64,000 nucleotides of DNA from Aquimarina sediminis (GCF_002895435.1 NZ_POYJ01000002.1:248001-312000), one strand, 5' to 3'. Positions 25,978 through 35,462 are shown, numbered from the stretch's first letter. Numbers and translations are program-made. The notes: generated from the sequence alone by a model not told the origin.

Positions 25978-27030
25978 ATGCCAGATTTCTATAAACTATC
26001 TATAAAACATATTACCCGAGAGACTCCAATGGCAGTTTCTATAGAATTTGATGTGCCTTCGGCATTACAGAACACCTATTCTTTTATACCTGGGCAATAT
26101 ATAACTATAAAAACCAAAGTAGACGGTAAAGAAATTCGTAGAGCATATTCTATTTGTAGTGCTCCCAAAAGCGGCATACTTAAAGTGGCTATTAAAGAAA
26201 TCCCTGATGGCACTTTTTCTGTCATTGCTAATAACCAACTAAAAGATAATGATGTATTAGAAGTACATCCACCAGAAGGAAATTTTTCACTTACTACCGA
26301 CCCTAAAGCAAACAACACTTATGCTGCTTTTGTGGCTGGTAGTGGTATCACCCCAGTAATGAGTATGATTAAAGCTGTGATGGAAGATGAACCTAGCAGC
26401 AATTTTGTACTTGTATATGGAAATAAAACTCCAGAGGAAACTATTTTTCATAATGAATTGTTAGCGTTACAAGCGAAATATTCAGATCGTTTATTTATTG
26501 AATATGTATATAGTAGAAGTCAAGAGGATAATGCTCATTTTGGCAGAATTGAAAAACCAATAGTAAATTATATACTAAAGAATAAGTTTAAAAACACTTC
26601 TTTTAAAGCTTTTTATCTGTGTGGTCCCGAAGAAATGATCAATACTGTAACTGAGATTTTACTAGAAAATGGTATCGAAAAAAGTGCCATTCATTTTGAG
26701 CTATTTACTAGTAGTACTAGTGAAACTGAATTGAATGAAGATCTTGATGGGCAGAGTACTGTTAAAGTTCTTGTCGACGACGAAGAGTTTAACTTTGTTA
26801 TGGATCAGAAAAAGACTATTCTTGATGCTACACTTGGCCAAGATATTGATGCTCCCTATTCCTGCCAGGGTGGAGTATGTAGTTCTTGTATTTGCAAAAT
26901 TACAGAAGGTAATGCAGTAATGGAAAAGAATAGTATTCTTACTGATGGGGAAATTGCAGAGGGATTGGTTTTGGCTTGTATGGCGCATCCAACCTCAACA
27001 TCTATTACTGTTGATTTTGACGATGTTTAA
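25978..27030 (+). CDS. PaaE-like ferredoxin/flavin reductase (FNR domain + 2Fe-2S)
   Basis: A 350-aa electron-transfer flavoprotein. Order: an FAD-binding barrel (RAYSICS at 55-61), an NAD(P)-binding domain (GSGITP at 121-126 and CGPEEM near 215-220), and a C-terminal plant-type 2Fe-2S ferredoxin domain with ligands Cys296, Cys301, Cys304 and Cys334. This architecture is that of PaaE, the reductase of phenylacetyl-CoA epoxidase, and of related oxygenase reductases. No paaABCD genes are near, so it probably serves another oxygenase or desaturase; the hydroxylase at the left end of the window is a possible but unproven partner. Monocistronic. Confidence 0.88.
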   Translation: MPDFYKLSIKHITRETPMAVSIEFDVPSALQNTYSFIPGQYITIKTKVDGKEIRRAYSICSAPKSGILKVAIKEIPDGTFSVIANNQLKDNDVLEVHPPEGNFSLTTDPKANNTYAAFVAGSGITPVMSMIKAVMEDEPSSNFVLVYGNKTPEETIFHNELLALQAKYSDRLFIEYVYSRSQEDNAHFGRIEKPIVNYILKNKFKNTSFKAFYLCGPEEMINTVTEILLENGIEKSAIHFELFTSSTSETELNEDLDGQSTVKVLVDDEEFNFVMDQKKTILDATLGQDIDAPYSCQGGVCSSCICKITEGNAVMEKNSILTDGEIAEGLVLACMAHPTSTSITVDFDDV

Positions 27031-27066
27031 AATCCCAAACAGCTAAATTGACAAGAAGAGAATAGC

Positions 27067-28125
27067 CTATAAATTATTAATGGCGTCTACTACTGTTTTT
27101 GGATCAATGGAATACATTACTTTTTCGTAACCTTCAGGAACCTTATTGCCATAAATAGATGTAGGAATCTGATCGTATTTTGCCATGTTTGGCAAAATTG
27201 CGTTTTCTATAGGCTGCCCAAAAGGCAAAAACCCTGCGAAAGGATGTGTTACTCCCCACAGGGTTATGGTTGGCACCCCGTACATTGCTGCAAGATGTGC
27301 ATTCCCACTATCCATGGATAACATCGCATCTAGATTACCTATTAGCTTTAATTCGTCTTCAAAAGATAGTTTACCCACTACTGTGGTTACATTTTTGTAC
27401 TTACTTGCTATATTATTAAGTATATCTCCTTCACGCTTTCCTCCTCCGAAAAGAAAAATTTCAAAATGATCGTCTTTATCCAAAGCTTCAATTACCTCAA
27501 CCATTAACTCCAATGGATAAGACTTACTCTCATATTGTGCAAAAGGAGCGATGCCGAGCCATTTTTTTGCTGAATTCTGAGTTAACGAAATGATATTGGG
27601 TGTTAATGGTTGTTTCTCAGGAAAAGTATGCGTAGTAAGATCAATCGGATATCCTAATTTTTCAAATACATCAGCATATCGTTGATGTGTAGTTTTTAGT
27701 TGTTTAAATGCTTTATTCTTTGCCCTAGTCAGTGCCTTTTTTTCTGCTCTGCCTTTATCTACCTGAAAAACTTTTATTCCTCTTAACGCAAAAAATCTCT
27801 TTAGCACATTGGTACGTAATACATTATGTAAATCTGCAACAGCATCTATTCCAAACTTACTTAATTCGTTAGCCAATCGAATAAGTCCCAAAAACCCTTT
27901 GTGTGTTTTTTCTACATCGGCATAATACACTTCGAGGTTATCAATATCCGAAAAAATAGGCTCAAAAAACTTTCTAGTGAGTACGGTCAGTTTTACATTA
28001 GGATAAGTAGCTCTGAAGGTTCTAAGAACAGGAACGGTCATTCCAATATCCCCCATAGCAGAAAGTCGAATGACCAGAACGTTTGTTTCAGTTTTGTCTA
28101 TTGCCCTAATATTACTTACCTCCAC
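27067..28125 (-). CDS. Glycosyltransferase family 9 (heptosyltransferase-like)
   Basis: A 352-aa GT-B enzyme. The N-terminus LVIRLSAMGDIGMTVPVLRTF carries the GT9 acceptor-domain signature (R-x-S-A-x-G-D), and the C-terminal donor domain has SMDSGNAHLAAMYGVPTITLWG, the ADP-heptose-binding motif of the family. It likely adds a heptose or related sugar to the lipopolysaccharide core. It overlaps the DUF4254 gene by 14 bp, a pairing I recall as recurrent in Bacteroidota. Exact donor unknown. Confidence 0.88.
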   Translation of the reverse strand: MEVSNIRAIDKTETNVLVIRLSAMGDIGMTVPVLRTFRATYPNVKLTVLTRKFFEPIFSDIDNLEVYYADVEKTHKGFLGLIRLANELSKFGIDAVADLHNVLRTNVLKRFFALRGIKVFQVDKGRAEKKALTRAKNKAFKQLKTTHQRYADVFEKLGYPIDLTTHTFPEKQPLTPNIISLTQNSAKKWLGIAPFAQYESKSYPLELMVEVIEALDKDDHFEIFLFGGGKREGDILNNIASKYKNVTTVVGKLSFEDELKLIGNLDAMLSMDSGNAHLAAMYGVPTITLWGVTHPFAGFLPFGQPIENAILPNMAKYDQIPTSIYGNKVPEGYEKVMYSIDPKTVVDAINNL

Positions 28126-28726
28126 GCAATACGGGATTTAATTCATCATCATTATACATCTTCATTTGTTTATATACTTTCATATATTTATCACCATTCT
28201 CAATATCCTTGAGAAGTGTATCTATCGCTGTAGATAAATCGACTCTTTGCTCAAGCAATACATTCAGTTTCTTTTGACAAGCACTTTTATGAGCATCTGT
28301 GGCTCCTTCACGTATCGTCTCTACATGCATATGATATACCTTTAAGGCTAATATGGATAATCTATCCACACCCCATGCAGGACTTTCGGTATTTATAGTA
28401 GCATCTGATTTTGGTGATACATTTTTATACTCTTCTAAAAAATAGCTATCGATGTATTCTACCATATCTGTTCGATCTTGATTAGACGCATCTATCTGTC
28501 TTTTTAACTTTAATGCTGCAACAGGGTCAATTTCTGGATCACGTATAATATCTTCATAATGCCATTGTACAGTATCAATCCAGCATTTGCGATATAGTAA
28601 ATGTTCTAAGACCTGTGATTTACTATCATATGGGTTCGAGAACTCTTGATCAACACGATCAATCACGTGGTATTTTTCTATAACTTCTTTAAAAATCGAA
28701 TTTGCTTTATCAGTAAACATGTTCAT
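28112..28726 (-). CDS. DUF4254 family protein
   Basis: 204 aa, soluble, almost entirely helical, with no signal peptide. It contains a run of conserved-looking charged and aromatic residues (WHYEDIIRDPEIDP and SQNRTDMVEYID-like segments, LSILALKVYHM). The family is recalled as DUF4254, found beside GT9 genes in Bacteroidota; no reaction is established. Overlap with the glycosyltransferase gene implies coupled translation and a supporting role in core oligosaccharide synthesis. Confidence 0.82.
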   Translation of the reverse strand: MNMFTDKANSIFKEVIEKYHVIDRVDQEFSNPYDSKSQVLEHLLYRKCWIDTVQWHYEDIIRDPEIDPVAALKLKRQIDASNQDRTDMVEYIDSYFLEEYKNVSPKSDATINTESPAWGVDRLSILALKVYHMHVETIREGATDAHKSACQKKLNVLLEQRVDLSTAIDTLLKDIENGDKYMKVYKQMKMYNDDELNPVLRGGK

Positions 28727-28761
28727 TATTATTTTTCAAAATGTATAATTGTATTCTATAG

Positions 28762-28858
28762 CTGCCAAATACATTAGATTTTGGGTAGTTTTAATTTTAT
28801 GACGTTTTAGAACCCTTACCCAGTGCTTTCCTCAATCTCTTTGTATCCTTTCTGGCAG
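28762..28858 (-). ncRNA. Candidate structured leader RNA of the DUF4254-GT9 operon
   Basis: On the minus strand, CTGCCA (28858-28853) can pair with TGGCAG (28767-28762), enclosing TGGGTA (28822-28817) paired with TACCCA (28787-28782). The outer helix begins right where transcription should start given the -7 element at 28862-28869. The leader is about 130 nt, long for this organism. No known riboswitch is recognised. Confidence 0.35.
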
Positions 28859-28861
28859 GTG

Positions 28862-28869
28862 CAAAGGTA
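28862..28869 (-). promoter_or_regulatory. Bacteroidota-type -7 element
   Basis: Minus-strand TACCTTTG fits TAnnTTTG. It would start the DUF4254-GT9 transcript about 130 nt before the ATG at 28726. The -33 region is AT-rich without a TTG. Confidence 0.55.
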
Positions 28870-28917
28870 TTATATTTTGTAATAGTATTTGATATATAAT
28901 AACGTATTCCGAATTAA

Positions 28918-29838
28918 CTAAAATAGTAAGATGATAAATGGAATCAATATGAATACCCAAACATTTATTTCTTTTGCCAATCGATGATGACTCATTTCAA
29001 AATAGGTAGTTCCAATCAGGGCTAAAGGTGTAGCCATAAAAAAAAGCTCTGATGTGTTTTTCCCAGGGGCAATGATCGCTATACCAATAGCTACAATTAG
29101 ATAAGCAATAACAATTCTCAATATTGGTTTAGTATTTGCAGTTTTTCTACCAAACTTAACAAGGTAAACCGAGAAAAAAAACACGGTACAAATAGATAAT
29201 ATTCCTACAGAAAAAAACTGCTCTTTTATCAAATACCCCTGAAACGAAAATGAGATAGGGTCTACATAGGCTGTGAATCTAAAAAACGAATCATAAAAAA
29301 AAAGGGTAAAGCAATTAGCAAATACATAAACTGTACCGATACCTATAAAAGGAATAAACCAGTTTCTATAGTTTTTAGCATCAAAATACAATATCCCTAA
29401 AAACACCAGAAGAATAAATCCTATACTCCAAAAATAAGCCAATGAAGCTAAACCAATACATATTGCTGCATTAAGAATTTTAGCTTTGATATGTTTCTCA
29501 TTTCTCATATGTAGTATGTTGTGCAGTGCAAAAAGCACAAATACATTGGATAATAAAACAGGAAAACTTATTAAAGAGTTAGGTAAAACTGAAGTTAAAA
29601 AGGCATACAGAAGTATTGTAAAAGTGCCTTTATTCGTAAGATTATTTTTTAAGGCAACAAAATTAAGCGCAAGCATAGGCAAAACATATAAAAAAATGCT
29701 CAGCATAACCAAAAGAATATACCCACTCTCGAGCACAAACCCTTTTTTAAAATGGGCAATTCCAAAGAGGATTCCCATATATAATGCTACCACAATATAA
29801 TTAATGGGTTTTGATTTAGTAAAAAAGCTTGATAACAC
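28918..29838 (-). CDS. DUF6427-like multi-pass membrane protein
   Basis: 306 aa with about nine or ten predicted membrane spans and short loops; it opens SSFFTKSKPINYIVVAL, a pattern I recall from the flavobacterial DUF6427 family. The start is GTG at 29838. No catalytic motif can be named. It diverges from the DUF6341 gene with a 127-bp intergenic region. I infer a role in envelope or membrane physiology only from its topology. Confidence 0.75.
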   Translation of the reverse strand: MLSSFFTKSKPINYIVVALYMGILFGIAHFKKGFVLESGYILLVMLSIFLYVLPMLALNFVALKNNLTNKGTFTILLYAFLTSVLPNSLISFPVLLSNVFVLFALHNILHMRNEKHIKAKILNAAICIGLASLAYFWSIGFILLVFLGILYFDAKNYRNWFIPFIGIGTVYVFANCFTLFFYDSFFRFTAYVDPISFSFQGYLIKEQFFSVGILSICTVFFFSVYLVKFGRKTANTKPILRIVIAYLIVAIGIAIIAPGKNTSELFFMATPLALIGTTYFEMSHHRLAKEINVWVFILIPFIILLF

Positions 29839-29858
29839 TACTATTTTTTATATTTTTG
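29829..29858 (+). promoter_or_regulatory. Promoter with -33 TTG and -7 TATTTTTG
   Basis: TTG (29829-29831), 19-bp spacer, TATTTTTG (29851-29858): the best full match to the Bacteroidota TTG-N17-23-TAnnTTTG promoter in the window. It drives the DUF6341 gene and overlaps the start of the divergent DUF6427 gene. Confidence 0.7.
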
Positions 29859-29965
29859 CACCGAACAATATGCTGTATTGTTTTTATTTACCATAGAACT
29901 AATTTATAAAAAGTTTTTAGTTTTTTACTTTAAACTTCTGATTAAGAAAATATAGAAACATAATT

Positions 29966-30196
29966 ATGAAAGAATTTTTTGAAGCGATACAATCTCTTTT
30001 TGTTGATATACTGTTTGCTCCTATGGACGCTCTAAGAGCTATGGAACTAGAAAGCTGGACTGGCGCCAACATCTTAAACTGGTTATTTATGCTCGTTGGT
30101 TTTTTAGCCTTTTTTTACTGGATGAAAAAACTAAAAGAATACAATGACAATGATGAAGAAAACAGAGATCCTACGGCGCATTCGTTTTTAAACTAA
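29966..30196 (+). CDS. DUF6341-like small membrane protein
   Basis: 76 aa with an amphipathic N-terminus (FFEAIQSLFVDILFAP), one membrane span (about 36-52) followed by KKLKEYNDNDEE and a polar tail ending HSFL. Similar flavobacterial proteins are, as I recall, DUF6341 and were sometimes mislabelled uracil phosphoribosyltransferase; nothing here resembles that enzyme. It has a good promoter 108 bp upstream and a strong terminator after the stop, so it is a single-gene transcript. Confidence 0.78.
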   Translation: MKEFFEAIQSLFVDILFAPMDALRAMELESWTGANILNWLFMLVGFLAFFYWMKKLKEYNDNDEENRDPTAHSFLN

Positions 30197-30220
30197 AGTG
30201 CTTTAGTAAAATTGAAATAT

Positions 30221-30258
30221 AAAAAATCCGGTAACTGTAATAGTTACCGGATTTTTTA
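30221..30258. terminator. Strong bidirectional terminator
   Basis: AAAAAATCCGGTAACT, a GTAAT loop and AGTTACCGGATTTTTT form an 11-bp GC-containing stem flanked by A and T runs. It lies between the convergent DUF6341 and purD genes and should work on both strands. Confidence 0.92.
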
Positions 30259-30286
30259 TGAATACTCATAAAATCAAGGATTTTCT

Positions 30287-31558
30287 TTACAAATCAAACC
30301 CCAAATCTTTTCTATAGTACATTTTATCAAAGTTTAGTTTTTCGATACTTTCGTATGACTTTTTAAGGGCTTGTCTAAAATCTTCATCAAATGAAGTTAC
30401 CGCAATTACTCTACCTCCATTAGTTACCACTTTATTGTTTTCAGATTTTGTTCCTGCATGAAAAACTATAGATTCTGAGATAGAATTTATTCCTGTAATT
30501 TCTTTTCCTTTTTCGTATCCTTCAGGATATCCACCAGAAACAGTCATTATAGTTGCAGCACTTCTTTCATCTAACTCAATATCTATAGTGTCCAATGTTT
30601 GTGCTCCAACATGCTTAAAGAGCTCTACCAAATCAGTCTTTACTCTTGGCAATACAGCTTCAGTCTCAGGATCGCCCATACGGACGTTATATTCGATTAC
30701 TTTTGGATCATCCCCTACTTTTATCAATCCAATAAAAATAAAGCCCTTATAATCGATGTTTTCTTTTGCAAGACCATCTACTGTGGGCTTTATGATTTGC
30801 TTCTCAATCTTTGTCATAAATACGTCATCGGCAAAAGGAACTGGTGAGATGGCTCCCATACCTCCAGTATTTAATCCTGTATCCCCTTCTCCTATACGTT
30901 TATAATCTTTTGCTGTTGGCAATGTCAAATAATTTTTACCATCTGTAAGTACAAAAATGCTAAGTTCTATACCATCAAGAAACTCTTCTATTACTACTTT
31001 CTCGCTTGCTACTCCAAATTTCTTATTGGTGAGCATGTTTTCCAATTCTTCTTTCGCTTCATCGATATCCTGAAGAATTAAAACTCCTTTTCCTGCTGCC
31101 AAACCATCTGCTTTTAATACATATGGAGCTTGTAAGGTTTCTAAAAACTGTTTTCCTTCATTAACACTTGCTTCAGTAAAACTTTGATAAGCTGCAGTTG
31201 GAATATCATGTCTTAATAAAAACTCTTTGGCATATTCTTTACTTCCTTCTAACTTTGCTCCTTCTTTGGATGGACCAACAACAATGACATTTTTTAATTG
31301 GTCATCTGATAAAAAGAAATCACTAATTCCCATCACCAAAGGATCTTCGGGTCCCACAACTACCATCTCAATATTTTCCTTTAAAACCAGTTCCTTAATA
31401 GCAGAAAAATCTGTTACCGCAATAGGTACATTAGTCGCTATATTTTCTGTCCCTGCATTGCCAGGCGCTACAAATAAAGTATCACAGAGCTTACTCTGTA
31501 CAATTTTATAGGCAAATGTATGTTCTCTTCCTCCGGATCCAAGTACTAATATATTCAT
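30287..31558 (-). CDS. purD: Phosphoribosylamine-glycine ligase
   Basis: Second step of purine synthesis: joins glycine to phosphoribosylamine using ATP. The 423-aa length is normal. The N-terminal domain opens MNILVLGSGGREHTFAYKI, the family signature; the ATP-grasp domain has LKADGLAAGKGV and, further on, the metal-binding segment EYNVRMGDPETEAVLP. It is monocistronic with a -7 element upstream and a shared terminator downstream. Confidence 0.97.
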   Translation of the reverse strand: MNILVLGSGGREHTFAYKIVQSKLCDTLFVAPGNAGTENIATNVPIAVTDFSAIKELVLKENIEMVVVGPEDPLVMGISDFFLSDDQLKNVIVVGPSKEGAKLEGSKEYAKEFLLRHDIPTAAYQSFTEASVNEGKQFLETLQAPYVLKADGLAAGKGVLILQDIDEAKEELENMLTNKKFGVASEKVVIEEFLDGIELSIFVLTDGKNYLTLPTAKDYKRIGEGDTGLNTGGMGAISPVPFADDVFMTKIEKQIIKPTVDGLAKENIDYKGFIFIGLIKVGDDPKVIEYNVRMGDPETEAVLPRVKTDLVELFKHVGAQTLDTIDIELDERSAATIMTVSGGYPEGYEKGKEITGINSISESIVFHAGTKSENNKVVTNGGRVIAVTSFDEDFRQALKKSYESIEKLNFDKMYYRKDLGFDL

Positions 31559-31587
31559 GATTTAATATAACTTAATTTCTAAGGCAT

Positions 31588-31595
31588 CAAAAATA
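31588..31595 (-). promoter_or_regulatory. Bacteroidota-type -7 element before purD
   Basis: Minus-strand TATTTTTG fits TAnnTTTG, 29 bp upstream of the purD ATG at 31558. Confidence 0.5.
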
Positions 31596-31735
31596 GTTCA
31601 TTCCTAATTGTATTACTAATAGTTTTTTATAAAACGTAATAGATGTTTTAAGCCATTTATCAGGTGCATATAGAAATCTGCCATATTTCATTTAAAGAAG
31701 CAATAATTAGGATGAATTCAACTTTTATAATGCCT

Positions 31736-33028
31736 TCATTTAGGAAGGTTTCTAATAATTCTACTACTCAAAATACTTCTCTTTTTTAATAGTAATGGAA
31801 TAACAATAGAGAAAAACACAATACCATTAAATCGTACCAGCATTGATTCAAACAGAAGAGAAATGAAAAAGATAAGAAATACTGAAAACTCATTTCTACT
31901 TCTTTTCATCCGCATTGCTAATAAAACAAAGATGGCTACCAAAATGCAAAACCCCATAATCCCTGTTTGCAAATAGGTCTGTAAAAACTGGTTATGCGAA
32001 TTGTATTTGTTCTGATGGTTTAATCTGTAATTTAACTCGTTGTATTCTGCCATTAAAGCTTCATTTGCATCACCAACTCCATAGCCTAAGACGGGAGCTT
32101 TTTTGATTAACTTGATACTGGCATCCCACGCCAGTAATTTTGATTTCTCTGAAGCTGTACTCTCACTTTTATAATCCACTGTCTTACAGAAATCTTTAAT
32201 TCTATAATAAAAATGAGATACCCGAGGATTATTTAAGAACAAAATTGCTCCCATCAAAAAGACTATTAGCATTATATATTTTTTCCCTTTATCTGCAATA
32301 TCAAAAATCAATAATATTGACATAATAGCCAAAATAAGGTATGCAGCAATTGAAGCCAATATAAACAAGTAAAGAAATAAAATGACCAGTACTATCACCT
32401 GTCCACTAGATTCTAATCTGTTTTTTAGATAATAGCTCAAGACCAATAATATATATATTGAAACATAATTAGAATTAACCAATTTAGAAAATTCTGATCC
32501 AGAAAAAAAACGATACCTCTCATTTGAAATTTTCTCTAGAAAAGAAAGCAATCCTGTCGTTTCCTGTTGATCCAACACATACCATAACAAATTGTTGGTA
32601 GCATTAAAAACATTTATAAAAAAAGACACAATTAATCCTACTAACAAAAAGTCAAATAATCTTTTTACTGTAGCCGCATCTTCTTTAACAAACAAAAAGA
32701 TTATCGGGAACAACAACAAGGATAGTGATCGTTGTAATAAACTCAGCCCATCAAAAAGGTTATCAGTATAAATAAGGCTAAAAGACATCAGTATAAAATA
32801 GAGCGGAAAAAGCAATACTGATTTATCCAAAACAAATTTATTTTGGGGTCTAAACATCATTCCAATACCAAAAACAATAGAAACTATAAAAAAAGGAGTT
32901 GGAAGATTAATCCCTAGAGGTAATAAAAAAAAAGCAATATATAGTGAATTCCAAAAGGTCATAACAACCCAATGATCTTCTTTATAAAACATGCTTGAAG
33001 CTTTGTTTATTATATTGCTAAGTTGCAC
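31736..33028 (-). CDS. O-antigen ligase family membrane protein (Wzy_C)
   Basis: A 430-aa protein with about 11 membrane spans and a large periplasmic loop near residues 270-350. The Wzy_C hallmark is visible: GYGVGDAN followed by NSHNQFLQTYLQTGIMG. Such proteins either polymerise repeat units (Wzy) or ligate the finished chain to lipid A core (WaaL). It is the leftmost gene of the polysaccharide locus. The first start is GTG at 33028; ATG at 32992 (MFYKED) is also possible. With two more family members at 38.9-41.4 kb, roles cannot be divided by sequence alone. Confidence 0.85.
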   Translation of the reverse strand: MQLSNIINKASSMFYKEDHWVVMTFWNSLYIAFFLLPLGINLPTPFFIVSIVFGIGMMFRPQNKFVLDKSVLLFPLYFILMSFSLIYTDNLFDGLSLLQRSLSLLLFPIIFLFVKEDAATVKRLFDFLLVGLIVSFFINVFNATNNLLWYVLDQQETTGLLSFLEKISNERYRFFSGSEFSKLVNSNYVSIYILLVLSYYLKNRLESSGQVIVLVILFLYLFILASIAAYLILAIMSILLIFDIADKGKKYIMLIVFLMGAILFLNNPRVSHFYYRIKDFCKTVDYKSESTASEKSKLLAWDASIKLIKKAPVLGYGVGDANEALMAEYNELNYRLNHQNKYNSHNQFLQTYLQTGIMGFCILVAIFVLLAMRMKRSRNEFSVFLIFFISLLFESMLVRFNGIVFFSIVIPLLLKKRSILSSRIIRNLPK

Positions 33029-33104
33029 TTTTTCTATAATTTTAAAAACACCAAAATCTATAATTTAATAGATCATCTAAGATTCGCGACTCCTATTTTT
33101 GAAA

Positions 33105-33112
33105 CAAATCTA
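33105..33112 (-). promoter_or_regulatory. Possible -7 element before the leftmost O-antigen ligase gene
   Basis: Minus-strand TAGATTTG fits TAnnTTTG. It sits directly after the sugar transferase stop and 76 bp before the GTG start at 33028. It may give the last gene separate expression. Confidence 0.35.
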
Positions 33113-33115
33113 CTC

Positions 33116-34462
33116 TTAGTACGCCTTTTCTTCTCCTTTAATGGCATTGATAGCCGTAAGAACTGTAATTTTTATATCTAGAAGTAATGACCAGTTTTCG
33201 ACATAAAAAATATCATACTTAACTCGATTAATTATGTCTTTATTGGTTTCGATTTCTCCTCTAAAACCACTTACTTGAGCCAATCCTGTTATTCCAGGCT
33301 TTACAAAGTGGCGAACCATAAACTTATCCACTCTTTGCGCAAACTCTTCATTGTGTTTTACCATATGAGGTCTTGGTCCTACCACAGACATATCTCCTTT
33401 AAGAACATTAAGAAACTGTGGTAACTCATCAATACTAGTTCTCCTAATAAATTTTCCGACCTTAGTAACTCTTGCATCCCCCTTTGTTGCTTGATTAGAG
33501 CTTTTACTTGGTTTCATAGAGCGATACTTATAGCAATAAAACTCTCTATAATCCAACCCATTACGGCGTTGTTTAAAAAACACAGGACCCCGGGATTCTA
33601 ATTGAATAAGTAATGCTATTAATGGAGTTAGCCAAGAGAGGATTCCTACCAAAACAAATAGCGACAATAAAATGTCAAAAGTTCTCTTCGTAAATTTATT
33701 TATTGAATAGTCCAATGGGATCTCTCGAAAAGATAATACCGGTATATATTCATAATAATTAAAAATTAATTTTTTACTGAAAATATCTTTATTATCCGGA
33801 ATGAACTTTAAAATTTTTAAATTATTCTCTGTAAAATTAACAATATCTCTTAGTTGATTATTAGATAATTCTGCTATCGAGCAATACACCTCATCAATTC
33901 CGTTTTCAACTACATAGTTAAAACAGGATTCTAAATCAAAGTCACTATCTCTTACGCAGAATTTTTTTTGAAATTTATATCCAAAATCAGGTTTGTCCTT
34001 AAAAATTTTAATTAATTGATCAGTTTTTTTGTTATTTCCAATGACCACTACTCGCCTGATATTACCCCCCAATATTTCTCTATACTTAGATAACAAATAG
34101 AGAAATATAAATTTAAAAAAAGTAATAAATCCAATTACTGAAATGAGATACTTTCCCATTTCAAATCGACTAATATTAGGTTGCTTAAAAAAGCCTATAA
34201 AGGCATACAAAATAAGTGTGAAAATTAAAAACTGTCGAATTAAAGAAGCTAAAATATGGACAACTTTAGAAAATCGTTTTATGTCATAAAACTTATTTTT
34301 GATAGAAAGAATAATCCACAAAACCGAAATATAAATTGAAAATAAAAGATTTTGATCTATGTTTGTTTGAAACAATACCGTTGTAAAATTCAAAATTATT
34401 AAATCTACCAAACAAAATAGTGGATTTATATAGACTGAATATCTTCCTCCTTTATTACTCAT
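33116..34462 (-). CDS. Undecaprenyl-phosphate sugar phosphotransferase (WcaJ/WbaP type)
   Basis: The initiating enzyme: it moves a sugar 1-phosphate from a nucleotide sugar onto undecaprenyl phosphate. The 448-aa polyisoprenyl-phosphate hexose-1-phosphate transferase has four N-terminal membrane spans, a degenerate Rossmann-like region (about 145-245), then the bacterial sugar transferase domain from KRTFDILLS, with KYRSM, RRTSIDELPQFLNVLKGDMS and VGPRP in order, ending with KPGITGLAQVSGFRG. The sugar is not predictable. It lies 21 bp after uxs and is part of the same leftward transcript. Confidence 0.93.
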   Translation of the reverse strand: MSNKGGRYSVYINPLFCLVDLIILNFTTVLFQTNIDQNLLFSIYISVLWIILSIKNKFYDIKRFSKVVHILASLIRQFLIFTLILYAFIGFFKQPNISRFEMGKYLISVIGFITFFKFIFLYLLSKYREILGGNIRRVVVIGNNKKTDQLIKIFKDKPDFGYKFQKKFCVRDSDFDLESCFNYVVENGIDEVYCSIAELSNNQLRDIVNFTENNLKILKFIPDNKDIFSKKLIFNYYEYIPVLSFREIPLDYSINKFTKRTFDILLSLFVLVGILSWLTPLIALLIQLESRGPVFFKQRRNGLDYREFYCYKYRSMKPSKSSNQATKGDARVTKVGKFIRRTSIDELPQFLNVLKGDMSVVGPRPHMVKHNEEFAQRVDKFMVRHFVKPGITGLAQVSGFRGEIETNKDIINRVKYDIFYVENWSLLLDIKITVLTAINAIKGEEKAY

Positions 34463-34483
34463 TATATAGTTATCTCTACAAAA

Positions 34484-35461
34484 TCAATTATTCAAAAAAT
34501 CTCTATGATCACTTTTAGAAAGTTCCTTTTCAGAAAACCCTTTAAAATATTCTAAGGTTAATTTCATTCCTTCTGATCTAAAAACATTAGGCTCCCAATC
34601 TAAAACCTCCTTTGCTTTACTAATATCGGGTTGTCGTTGTAAAGGATCATTAACAGGTAAATCTTTATAAATTACTTTTTGATCAGTTCCTGTAAGTTTT
34701 ATGATTTCTTCTGCAAAATCTTTTATTGTTATTTCATCTGGGTTGCCAATATTAACAGGATAGACGTAATCACTAAAAAGTAACCTGTAGATACCTTCTA
34801 TCAAATCATCAACATAACAAAAAGATCGAGTCTGTAAACCATCTCCAAAAATAGTTAAGTCTTCACCTCGCAATGCCTGACCAATAAACGCAGGAACCAC
34901 ACGACCGTCATTTAACCTCATTCTTGGTCCATAGGTATTAAAAATACGTACAATTCTCGTTTCAATACCGTGATATGTATGATAGGCCATTGTAATGGAT
35001 TCTTGAAAACGTTTTGCTTCATCATATACCCCTCGAGGACCAATCGTATTTACATTACCATAATATTCTTCGTTTTGAGGGTGTACTAATGGGTCCCCAT
35101 ATACCTCACTTGTAGAGGCTATTAAAATTCTTGCCTTTTTTTCTTTTGCTAATCCTAACAAATTATGAGTACCCAAAGATCCAACTTTAAGGGTTTGAAT
35201 AGGGATTTTAAGGTAATCTATTGGGCTTGCCGGTGAAGCAAAATGTAAGATATAATCTAATTCTCCTGGAATATGAACAAACTTAGTTACATCGTGGTTA
35301 TAAAACTCAAACTGTTTTAATTTAAATAAATGCTCAACATTCTTTATATCTCCAGTGATTAGATTATCCATACCAATCACATGAAACCCCTCTTTTATAA
35401 AACGATCACAAAGATGGGATCCTAAAAAACCAGCAGCTCCAGTTATTAAAACTTTTTTCAT
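34484..35461 (-). CDS. uxs: UDP-glucuronate decarboxylase (UDP-xylose synthase) or close relative
   Basis: An extended SDR of 325 aa. The NAD-binding motif is GAAGFLG (8-14) and the catalytic pair is Tyr146 and Lys150 in YDEAK; the segments [19 protein letters not shown] and [11 protein letters not shown] are those of UDP-glucuronate decarboxylases, which make UDP-xylose from UDP-glucuronate. The gene directly follows ugd, which supplies the substrate, with a single base between them. The product may be UDP-xylose or the 4-keto-pentose; this family's usual product is UDP-xylose. Confidence 0.9.
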   Translation of the reverse strand: MKKVLITGAAGFLGSHLCDRFIKEGFHVIGMDNLITGDIKNVEHLFKLKQFEFYNHDVTKFVHIPGELDYILHFASPASPIDYLKIPIQTLKVGSLGTHNLLGLAKEKKARILIASTSEVYGDPLVHPQNEEYYGNVNTIGPRGVYDEAKRFQESITMAYHTYHGIETRIVRIFNTYGPRMRLNDGRVVPAFIGQALRGEDLTIFGDGLQTRSFCYVDDLIEGIYRLLFSDYVYPVNIGNPDEITIKDFAEEIIKLTGTDQKVIYKDLPVNDPLQRQPDISKAKEVLDWEPNVFRSEGMKLTLEYFKGFSEKELSKSDHRDFLNN

Positions 35462-35462
35462 T

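Noticed and set aside
28798-28860. Small basic coding run (RKDTKRLRKALGKGSKTS type) in the DUF4254 leader
   Set aside because: No start codon in frame downstream of the predicted transcript start; more simply explained as leader RNA.
29966-30196. Uracil phosphoribosyltransferase label for the 76-aa protein
   Set aside because: The protein is a single-span membrane peptide without the PRPP-binding motif; I regard that label in relatives as a propagated error.
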